From: Lacrimispora sphenoides
GTDB lineage: Bacteria > Bacillota > Clostridia > Lachnospirales > Lachnospiraceae
Length of the DNA: 64,000 bases
Assembly: GCF_900105215.1 (NCBI RefSeq)
Contig: NZ_FOIP01000001.1
Coordinates: 3,474,501 to 3,538,500 of the forward strand
Reading direction: 5' to 3'
Shown piece after piece: positions 17,510 to 25,922 of this stretch. The notes under the pieces were generated by a model. That model saw only the letters and a program-made list of their open reading frames with translations, ran no database searches and was not told the DNA's origin. The translations under genes and the position numbers were made by a program. Positions within the stretch are counted from its first letter, which is position 1; each line of letters opens with the position of its first letter.

Positions 17510-19405
17510 ATGTTGAAAAAAATAAGCGACTTATTCGCTGGTCTTACTATGACGATTATTTCCGGTGCGTTTCTGGTGCTCAGCCTGATACTGCTGCTAA
17601 CGGGGAAGGAGGTCCCTTTAAATCCGGCATGTATAACTATTCTTTTATCCGGATACCCGCTTATTTATCTTGCAGTCACCCGATTGGTATATGAAAAATG
17701 GATCTCTTCCGCATTGCTGATCTCTATTGCGATGGCTGCCTCAGTTGCCATCGGTGAGTTCTTTGCTGCCGGTGAGGTTGCCTTTATCATGGCAATTGGT
17801 GCAATTTTAGAGGAAAAGACGGTCGAACGATCAAAAAGAGGATTAAAGCAGTTAATCAGTCTTACCCCCATGATGGGAAGAAGAATTCTTACTGATGCAT
17901 CTGGAAGCCGGGAAGAAACAATCCCCCTGGAACAGATCCTGCCGGGCGATATTCTTCGGATACTGCCTGGGGAAACGATCCCCGTAGACGGCGAAATAAC
18001 GGAAGGTAACACTTCAATCGACCAATCAGTCATAACCAGAGAATCACTCCCGGTGGATAAAAGTGTAGGAGATCAGGTTTTCTGCGGAACCATCAACCGT
18101 TACGGCTCGATTGAGGTTGTTACTGCCAGGGCGAATGAGGATTCTTCCCTGCAAAAACTGATCCGAATGGTTCAGGAAGCTGAAAATAAAAAAGCACCTA
18201 TGCAGCGTATTGCGGATCAATGGGCAACCTGGCTTGTGCCGGTGGCATTAGGGATTTCTGTGGCTGCATTTGGTATCACATGGGCCCTTGGATATGAAAT
18301 CATGGAAGCCTTAAACCGCGCCGTTACCGTCCTTGTGGTTTTCTGTCCATGTGCATTGGCTCTGGCCACCCCCACCTCTATTATGGCGGCCATCGGACAG
18401 GCAACAAAGCACGGAGTTATCATTAAATCCGGTGAAACATTGGAAAACATGGGAAAAGTGGACTGCATTGCCTTTGATAAAACCGGGACACTGACCAGCG
18501 GCAATCTGGTGGTCGCAGATGTGGTTCCTTTGAAAGAAGAAGTAGGGGAAGAACAGCTTTTAAGACTGACGGCCTCTGCAGAAGCCTATTCAGAACATCC
18601 CTTGGCCAAAGCGATTATCTCTCATGCGAAAGAATTGCAGATGACAATAGAACCTGCAGAGAATTTTCAGATGCTGCCGGGTAAAGGCATCTCGGCAACG
18701 GTCAACGGACAGACCCTGCTATGCGGAACCGTAAGCTTTTTAAAAGAAAAGCAGATACTTGTGGATGAATTGGTGTCCATCAAATTAGAGAAGTATCGTG
18801 CACAGGGAAAAGCGATGATACTTGTAGCAAGAGAAAGGTCATTGATCGGAGCGATTACCCTTTCCGATACGCTGCGGGATACCGCTTATGGTGTGGTAAA
18901 GGAACTCCATGGCATGAATACCCAGGTTGTGCTTCTGACTGGAGACCATATTCAAGCGGCAGGATATTTTGCTGAGAAGACCGGCATTACGACGGTAAAA
19001 GCCGGGCTGCTTCCTGAGGATAAGGTCAGTAATATCGCAGAGCTTAAAAAACAAGGGAAAAGGGTGTGCATGATCGGGGATGGTGTCAATGACGCACCTG
19101 CGCTTAAACTCGCAGATGTAGGAGTGGCTATGGGGAGTATGGGAAGTGATATCGCTATCGAAGCGGCGGACATTACTTTGACAAGAGACGATATTTCAAT
19201 GATTCCATATTTGAAAAAGCTGTCCAATTCCACGGTTCACACCATAAAATTCAACATTACTGTGTCAATGGCAATTAATTTTGCCGCCATACTTTTATCG
19301 ATAACAGGCGTACTAAATCCGGTCACCGGTGCATTGGTACATAATGCTGGTTCTGTACTGGTGGTACTGAATGCGGCGCTGCTCTATGACCGGAAGTTTA
19401 CGTAA
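17510..19405 (+). CDS. Heavy-metal translocating P1B-type ATPase without N-terminal metal-binding domain
   Basis: A 631-residue membrane ATPase that should export a transition or heavy metal ion. The transmembrane metal site is CPC (Cys279-Pro-Cys281), the phosphorylated Asp is Asp323 in DKTGTLT, the P1B-specific His-Pro is in YSEHPLAKAI, and the hinge is GDGVNDAPALKLADVGVAMGS. There is no CXXC or His-rich N-terminal domain. The last helix carries HNAGSVLVVLNA rather than the Asp-containing motif of the zinc/cadmium ATPases or the typical copper signature, so the metal is uncertain. ATG 17510 has GGAGG seven bases upstream. The divergent TetR probably regulates it. Confidence 0.9.
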   Translation: MLKKISDLFAGLTMTIISGAFLVLSLILLLTGKEVPLNPACITILLSGYPLIYLAVTRLVYEKWISSALLISIAMAASVAIGEFFAAGEVAFIMAIGAILEEKTVERSKRGLKQLISLTPMMGRRILTDASGSREETIPLEQILPGDILRILPGETIPVDGEITEGNTSIDQSVITRESLPVDKSVGDQVFCGTINRYGSIEVVTARANEDSSLQKLIRMVQEAENKKAPMQRIADQWATWLVPVALGISVAAFGITWALGYEIMEALNRAVTVLVVFCPCALALATPTSIMAAIGQATKHGVIIKSGETLENMGKVDCIAFDKTGTLTSGNLVVADVVPLKEEVGEEQLLRLTASAEAYSEHPLAKAIISHAKELQMTIEPAENFQMLPGKGISATVNGQTLLCGTVSFLKEKQILVDELVSIKLEKYRAQGKAMILVARERSLIGAITLSDTLRDTAYGVVKELHGMNTQVVLLTGDHIQAAGYFAEKTGITTVKAGLLPEDKVSNIAELKKQGKRVCMIGDGVNDAPALKLADVGVAMGSMGSDIAIEAADITLTRDDISMIPYLKKLSNSTVHTIKFNITVSMAINFAAILLSITGVLNPVTGALVHNAGSVLVVLNAALLYDRKFT

Positions 19406-19531
19406 TGCGGAATAATTGTGGCGTTATGAGTGCAAAATTCTTTGGATGCATCATAGGATTCAGGAAAAATCCATCAACCAGGTACGGACTTCTATGGCGA
19501 TTTGAAAAATAAAATTTATAAATAAATAGAG

Positions 19532-19572
19532 GAAAGAGCATCCTTTCATGTATGGGGATGCTCTTTCTTTTC
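19532..19572 (+). terminator. Rho-independent terminator downstream of the P-type ATPase
   Basis: The stem GAAAGAGCATCC / GGATGCTCTTTC (12 bp, loop of 12) is followed by TTTTCC. It lies 127 bases after the ATPase stop. The remaining stretch to 19777 holds no gene that I can support, apart from a TATAAT at 19682-19687 that may be the -10 of the next operon without a clear -35. Confidence 0.8.
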
Positions 19573-19777
19573 CATTATTTATTGATTATCAACTCATTTA
19601 CGTATCCAAAGGAACACGGAGTTCGTTTAAATTTTATAAATCTGACAGGAAATTAATAAAAAAACATAAAAAGTGCTACAATATAATACTGCGCTATTTT
19701 TTATAGAAAAACAGACAAACTATCTGTAAAAAGATTTGTTATGCCGGAAGGATTTCTTAAATAAGGAGGAGCTTCAA

Positions 19778-22700
19778 TTGCAGAGCTTTTTGGAAAAAAT
19801 TAAGTTTTATATAAATTCACCGTTTCTGCTGAATATTCTATTGCTGCTGGCTGCGTCGATCTGCCTTGTACTATTCATTTTGTATTACCGGCGTTATCAT
19901 TTTAGTAAGAACGTGCATTTCCCGGACTGCTTCCAGGGAGAAGAAAATAAACTTGACCCAAGCGAGTGGGAGAAGCAGATGCTTGTTCTTGCAGAAGGTC
20001 ATGGCCAGGTCAGGCTGGTGGGACGCAGCTTTGTTCTTAATGATTATAATCAGGCTGCTTATAAAAAACTGAATAAAATAAGAGACAGCATCTCTGCCGT
20101 ATCTACGGATATCATTTCCCTGATACCGGCAGCACGCTGGCTCTTTGACAATTTCCAGATGCTGTACCGGGAAATTAAAAAGGTCCGTACATCAGGAACC
20201 AGCTATGCCGTTTTGCCGGTTCTGGAGGGAAAGGAATACCGGAACTTCCCCCGTATCTATGTTGTGGCAAAAAAAATGGTGGCTCTTTCCGGCGGGCACT
20301 TAAGTGAAGAAAACATTTCTGTGATGTTAAAGGCTTATCAGCAGAAGATCCCCCTTACAGACAAGGAAATCTGGGTTTTGCCGGAAGTGCTGGCTTTTTG
20401 TATACTTGAAGAAATCATTGTAATTGCGGAAGAAATTCTTCATATGATTGATGTGAAATCAAAGGCAGAAAAGTTTCTCCGTGATAAGCTGGCAGATAAA
20501 AAGGGACCGGCCGATATATCCGCGCTGCTTTGCAAAACAGAGGATAACTTAAGGCTTAATTACTCTTTCCATGCCCATGTAATACACCTGCTGAAGAACC
20601 TGTCTTTTGATGAGGCTTCCATTCAAAAATACCTGGAACATCACTTTTCTTCCCTGGAGAGACAGGTAAAGACCTCCGGCATATTCATGGAGGAAGGAAA
20701 GATTGAATCATTTCTTGAGACAAATATCCGGACCTTGATTGTCAGCCTGAGGGATATCAATGAAGTTGATGAAGAAAAGTTCTTTGAGGAATATTCCTAT
20801 TTGGAGCAGATTTTATCACAGGATCCGGATGGGGTATATCCAAAGATGGATTTGGAATCCAGGGGCATGTACCGTGGGGTAATCGTTATATTATCGCACC
20901 GTTACCGGCTGTTGGAGGAAAAGATAGCGGGAGACTGTCTGGAGCTGGCGGTTCAGGGCAGAGAGGACCTGCATTGTTCCCATCATGTGGGTTCCTATCT
21001 TTTGGGTAAGGGGTATCCGATTTTAAAAGCAAAGGCGTTAGGAAAGCCGATTCCTCAAAATATTAAAAAAAGGATGAATGTAAGCGGCTTCCTTTATTTC
21101 CTAACCATGTTCCTTATTATTCCGATACTTTGTGCCTGTCTGCTTTATGCCTTTTGGAACCTTGGGGGGCTTAGGAATATCAGCCGGCTAGTCATTCTCT
21201 TTTTATCGGTAATGCCGCTGTTAATGGGTATTTCCATAGAGCTTACAAATTTTATTTTTACTAGAAGAATTAAAGTAAAGAAGATTCCTTCTCTGAACTA
21301 TCTGGAGGAAATACCAGAGGATGCAAAAACTTTTGTGGTTATGCCGGTTATTGTCTCCTCTAAGGAACAGGGCCTGGGGTACATGGAACGTCTTCAAAAG
21401 CATTATCTGGCAAACAGTCAGTCCAATCTTTACTTTGCATTGCTGCTTGATTTTGCGGATTCCCCGGACGAGTTCATGGAAAATGACAAGGTGATTGAGA
21501 ACGCCCTTGCTGCACGTATGAAGGAGTTAAATGAGCTCTATCCGTCGGAACAGCAGCGCTTTTCCTTATTCTTCCGCTGCCGCAAATGGAATAAAGCGGA
21601 GAACTGTTATATGGGCTGGGAGCGTAAAAGAGGAAAGCTGGAAGAGTTTAATAACCTTTTAAATGGAGAAGAAAAGGAGAATACCACCTTTTCCTCTATT
21701 TACTGCGACGAAAAGCTCCTTTCCACCTTCCGGTATGTAATCACGCTGGATGCGGATACCAATCTGCTTCGTGACAATGCCGCAAAACTGGTCGGTCTGA
21801 TTGATCATCCTTTAAATAAGCCGATTCTTGACCCGGCAGGCCAAAAGGTAGAAGAAGGCTATGTCATCATTCAACCTTCAGTAAGAAACCATATTGTGGA
21901 TAAGAACGGCAGCAGGTTTGCGAAAATCTTCGGTGGGGAATCGGGCCTGGCTCATTACGGAACCGTAATATCAGATATTTACCAGGATATTTTTAATAAG
22001 GGAATCTATACCGGAAAGGGCATCTACGATCGGGAGGCCTTTCACAAGGTGCTTCAGAACAAGGTACCGGAAAACAGGATTCTCAGTCATGACCTTTTTG
22101 AGAGCTGCTATGCAAGGACGGCTTTTTCCAGTACAGTCAAGATTATGGACAATTTTCCAACCAGTGTTTTATCCTTTACCAAAAGGGAACACCGATGGCT
22201 GCGCGGGGACTGGCAGCTGCTGCCCTGGCTGTTTTTAAGAAAAACCCAGGATGGTAAAAACTTATGTGCGCTGTCAAAATGGAAGATCTTTGACAACTTA
22301 AGAAGAAGCATGGTTCCTTTAAGTAAGACGTTATTTGTATTGTTTAATCTGGCATGGATGCCTAAGGCATATTATCTTTGGTTACCCATTGTATTCTTTA
22401 ATGATATATTTACTCTGGTGATTCTTTTGCTTGCAGTTATCACCCAGAAGCTGATACGTCCAAAACTTGCCCTTGTTTATAAATGCTTTTTTAGAGAACT
22501 TGCTGCAATGCTTTATCGGGCACTCCTGGAGTTTACAATTACTCCTTACCGAGCTTATGTCGCAACGGATGCAATGATCAGAACCATGTACCGGATCTTT
22601 ATCAGCAAAAAAAATCTGCTTCGCTGGAATACGGCGGAAGCAGTGGACGCCTCCATAGTCAATACCAGAAGGGGATATTTTATCACTATGTGGAGTTCTC

Positions 22701-25700
22701 TTCTTCCGGCGGCTGCCCTTTTAATAATCTTATTTATGGGACATTTAAACCCGGCCGGAATGATTTTGACAGCAATCGTAATTGCCGACTGGTGCTTTGC
22801 CTCCCAAATCGCCTACGGGATCAGTCAGCCGGATAAAAAGCTTCAACTTAAGAATATAGCACAGAACAATGAACTGCTCCTGGATACTGCACGCAGAACC
22901 TGGCAGTTTTTTAAGGAGCTTTCCACGAAGGAAAATAACTGGCTCTGTCCGGATAATTACCAGATTTCAATGGTGGAAAAAGTCAGCGATAAAACATCGC
23001 CGACCAATATGGGACTTCAGTTTCTGGCAATCCTGTCAGCCAGGGATTTTGGTTTCGAAACGTTAAGCTCTACGGTTGAAGTGGTGGAAAATCTGATGGA
23101 AACGATTCAGAAAATGCCCAAATTTAATGGGCATCTTTATAACTGGTATCATATCGGGACCCTGGAGGTATTAAACCCTGCCTATATATCAACCGTTGAC
23201 AGCGGCAATTTCCTGGGTCATCTGGTGGCGCTGAAAAATGGACTTCTGGAACAGATAGACAGGCCGGTATATCCGGAGAATTTTCTGTCCGAGCTCAGGA
23301 TTGCGGTTCATAACTGCAATGGAGAACTTCGGATAAGAAAAGGCAGCCCTGCCGGACATGAACTGAAACCAAGGTATCAAAGGATAGGGGAGCTGATAGA
23401 CGATATTGCGCAAATCAGGGAAGATTTAAACCATAGGGAGCTTTCATCGCCGGAAGACTACCCCTGGACCAGACAGTTAATGAATCTCATTGACAGCACT
23501 GTAAAAGAAGCTGAAGCTTTAAAACTGAAGGAGAAGACCTATTTTTCTTATCCTTCCCTTCGCATTATTACATCGGAGGACAATAAATTTGCGGATAGCA
23601 TGATAGAACGGATCAGAGCGCTCAGCAATAAAATAGACGGCATTTTAACAAATGTAGATTTCCGTTTTCTATTTAACGAAAAGAGAATGCTGTTCCACAT
23701 CGGGTATCATGTTTCCTCCCACACGCTAGATGAAGGCTGCTATGACCTTATGGCGTCTGAATCGGCGCTTACAAGCCTTCTTGCCATAGCCATGGGAGAA
23801 GTGCCGTTAAAGCATTGGAATAAACTGGGAAGACCGCTGACCATTGTGGGAGGCATTCCCTGCTTTGTGTCCTGGAGCGGTACGATGTTTGAATATCTGA
23901 TGCCAAATCTCGTATTCAAAGAATATGAAGACTCCGTCTATGCACAGACTTCCAGGGCGGCGGTGCTCCAGCATATGAAGTATGCAAAAGAGGCGGAAAT
24001 ACCCTGGGGAATATCGGAATCCCAGTATTACCGGTTCGATTTAAACTCGAATTACCAGTACAAAGCCTTCGGTGTTCCGAAGATAAGGCTTCAGCCGGTC
24101 CGTAAGAATTCCATGGTGGTTGCTCCCTATGCGACGATGCTGGCACTGGATATTGCAGAAGAAGAGTGTATGGAAAACTTAAAACGTCTGAAGGAATTAG
24201 GCGCTTACGGCACTTACGGTTTCTATGAATCCGTAGATTTTAATGTGCCGAATTCTGTGGAACTGACCCCTTATTGCATTGTAAAATCCTATATGGCCCA
24301 TCATCAGGGGATGAATCTGGCTGCAATTAATAATTACCTGAATGGGGGAATCCTTCGGGAGAGGTTTCACGGGGAGATGATGATAAAAGCCACAGAAGTT
24401 CTGCTGGAAGAAAAACGTCAGTCCTATTTGATTTCCATTGCAAAGCAGGGATATACCATAAAGATCGGAAAGCCTCTTTTTAAAGAAGACATTTACAGCA
24501 ACCGGTATGTCAACCGTACCGGCATGAATCCGCCGGTTGTGAATTATTTATCAAATGGTAATTATTCACTGATGATAACCACCGATGGGGATGGCTTCAG
24601 TAAATATGAAGACCGGATGCTTTACCGTTTCCGGTCGGATATTTATGCGAATACAGGTAATTATATCTATATCAAAGATATGAAGCGGGGGAAGGTCTGG
24701 AGTGCCGCTTATCATCCGACCAGAAAGACACCGGATGCTTACCAGGTAATTTTCAGCCCGCACCAGGCCGAATTTAAACGCAGGGATGGAGATATCTCAT
24801 CGCACATGATTGTCAGCTTAAATGCGGACCAAAACTATGAGATACGTAAAGTCATCTTCACCAATCACGGGAATGAGGAAAAACACTTGGAGGTGACCAG
24901 CTATTTAGAGGTGGTGGATGATACCCATCTGGCAGAAATAAGCCATCCTGCATTCAATAAACTTTTCCTGGAGAGTGAGTACCTGGAAGAGCAGGACATC
25001 TTTCTGGCAAAAAGACGGCGGAAGGATAATGATGATGATGATAATTCTTATATGATGCACATGGTTAGAACCGGAACAAAGCTATGCAAAAAACTGGAAT
25101 ATGAAAATGATAGAAAACGCTTTATCGGAAGAAACAACACCCTGGAAAATCCAGATTCAGTGGTTAATAGCATTGCCTTTTTAAATAATTCAGGCTTTTG
25201 CAATGACCCAATCATGAGCCTGCGGGCACAGATCTGCATAGGGGCAGGTGAAACCGCCTGCATTTCATTTATTACCGGAGTGTGCGGAAGTAAAGAGGAA
25301 GCAATAAAAATCGCAGGGGAATTAAATGTAAGCTACCGGATCGATGATATCCTGGAAAAATTCCGGCTTCAAACGAACCTGGAGTTAAAGTATCTGGAGA
25401 TTACCAGAGCCCAGTTAAACGCTTTTCAGGACTTAATCAGCCCTGTCTTCTATCCTTCGGGCATTTACCGGGGGCCGGCTGAAAATATAAGGCGGAACTT
25501 TATGAATCAAAGCTTCCTGTGGAAATTCGGTGTGTCAGGGGATAACCCCATTCTGCTTTTAATGGTCCGCTCCATGAAAGAGGAAAGAATCGTAAAGGAT
25601 GCATTAAAGGCTTACGAATATTTAAGAATTAACCGTGTTATGGTGGATTTAATTATCCTGATTGATTCCAAGCATGGGTATCATCAGGAGGTGGATGAAT

Positions 25701-25903
25701 TAATCAACGATATGACAAGCTCTCTTCGAATCTATGATTCCAGAAGCGAGAAGCCAAGCTTCTTTACGCTGCATACGTATGAGATGAAACCGGCGGAGCT
25801 TGATTTGCTGTATACGGTAGCACGGGTCGTATTTTCAGAGAAAACTGGGATCTATTTTACCAATGGCAAAGAACAACAGTATGAATTGCTTGAAGAATAT
25901 TAG
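19778..25903 (+). CDS. Cyclic beta-1,2-glucan synthase, N-terminal polypeptide (GT84 + cyclisation domain + first GH94-type sandwich)
   Basis: A 2041-residue membrane protein matching the first two thirds of NdvB-type cyclic beta-1,2-glucan synthases (usually about 2800 residues). Order: one N-terminal membrane helix (about 10-32), a helical region, two helices near 437-485, a GT84 glycosyltransferase with the DXD-like motif LDADT (Asp658, Asp660) and RWLRGDWQ (806-813), more membrane helices (850-1010), the glycoamylase-like cyclisation domain now placed in GH189 (about 1035-1520; FVSWSGTMFEYLMP, GISESQYY), then a GH94-associated beta-sandwich ending with the WKFGVSGDNPILLL segment. The start is TTG 19778 with AAGGAGGAG six bases upstream. 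It stops exactly before the catalytic GH94 module, which is encoded by the next gene. UDP-glucose is the family's donor. Confidence 0.9.
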   Translation: MQSFLEKIKFYINSPFLLNILLLLAASICLVLFILYYRRYHFSKNVHFPDCFQGEENKLDPSEWEKQMLVLAEGHGQVRLVGRSFVLNDYNQAAYKKLNKIRDSISAVSTDIISLIPAARWLFDNFQMLYREIKKVRTSGTSYAVLPVLEGKEYRNFPRIYVVAKKMVALSGGHLSEENISVMLKAYQQKIPLTDKEIWVLPEVLAFCILEEIIVIAEEILHMIDVKSKAEKFLRDKLADKKGPADISALLCKTEDNLRLNYSFHAHVIHLLKNLSFDEASIQKYLEHHFSSLERQVKTSGIFMEEGKIESFLETNIRTLIVSLRDINEVDEEKFFEEYSYLEQILSQDPDGVYPKMDLESRGMYRGVIVILSHRYRLLEEKIAGDCLELAVQGREDLHCSHHVGSYLLGKGYPILKAKALGKPIPQNIKKRMNVSGFLYFLTMFLIIPILCACLLYAFWNLGGLRNISRLVILFLSVMPLLMGISIELTNFIFTRRIKVKKIPSLNYLEEIPEDAKTFVVMPVIVSSKEQGLGYMERLQKHYLANSQSNLYFALLLDFADSPDEFMENDKVIENALAARMKELNELYPSEQQRFSLFFRCRKWNKAENCYMGWERKRGKLEEFNNLLNGEEKENTTFSSIYCDEKLLSTFRYVITLDADTNLLRDNAAKLVGLIDHPLNKPILDPAGQKVEEGYVIIQPSVRNHIVDKNGSRFAKIFGGESGLAHYGTVISDIYQDIFNKGIYTGKGIYDREAFHKVLQNKVPENRILSHDLFESCYARTAFSSTVKIMDNFPTSVLSFTKREHRWLRGDWQLLPWLFLRKTQDGKNLCALSKWKIFDNLRRSMVPLSKTLFVLFNLAWMPKAYYLWLPIVFFNDIFTLVILLLAVITQKLIRPKLALVYKCFFRELAAMLYRALLEFTITPYRAYVATDAMIRTMYRIFISKKNLLRWNTAEAVDASIVNTRRGYFITMWSSLLPAAALLIILFMGHLNPAGMILTAIVIADWCFASQIAYGISQPDKKLQLKNIAQNNELLLDTARRTWQFFKELSTKENNWLCPDNYQISMVEKVSDKTSPTNMGLQFLAILSARDFGFETLSSTVEVVENLMETIQKMPKFNGHLYNWYHIGTLEVLNPAYISTVDSGNFLGHLVALKNGLLEQIDRPVYPENFLSELRIAVHNCNGELRIRKGSPAGHELKPRYQRIGELIDDIAQIREDLNHRELSSPEDYPWTRQLMNLIDSTVKEAEALKLKEKTYFSYPSLRIITSEDNKFADSMIERIRALSNKIDGILTNVDFRFLFNEKRMLFHIGYHVSSHTLDEGCYDLMASESALTSLLAIAMGEVPLKHWNKLGRPLTIVGGIPCFVSWSGTMFEYLMPNLVFKEYEDSVYAQTSRAAVLQHMKYAKEAEIPWGISESQYYRFDLNSNYQYKAFGVPKIRLQPVRKNSMVVAPYATMLALDIAEEECMENLKRLKELGAYGTYGFYESVDFNVPNSVELTPYCIVKSYMAHHQGMNLAAINNYLNGGILRERFHGEMMIKATEVLLEEKRQSYLISIAKQGYTIKIGKPLFKEDIYSNRYVNRTGMNPPVVNYLSNGNYSLMITTDGDGFSKYEDRMLYRFRSDIYANTGNYIYIKDMKRGKVWSAAYHPTRKTPDAYQVIFSPHQAEFKRRDGDISSHMIVSLNADQNYEIRKVIFTNHGNEEKHLEVTSYLEVVDDTHLAEISHPAFNKLFLESEYLEEQDIFLAKRRRKDNDDDDNSYMMHMVRTGTKLCKKLEYENDRKRFIGRNNTLENPDSVVNSIAFLNNSGFCNDPIMSLRAQICIGAGETACISFITGVCGSKEEAIKIAGELNVSYRIDDILEKFRLQTNLELKYLEITRAQLNAFQDLISPVFYPSGIYRGPAENIRRNFMNQSFLWKFGVSGDNPILLLMVRSMKEERIVKDALKAYEYLRINRVMVDLIILIDSKHGYHQEVDELINDMTSSLRIYDSRSEKPSFFTLHTYEMKPAELDLLYTVARVVFSEKTGIYFTNGKEQQYELLEEY

Positions 25904-25922
25904 GCTTTAAGGAGGAAGGGTT

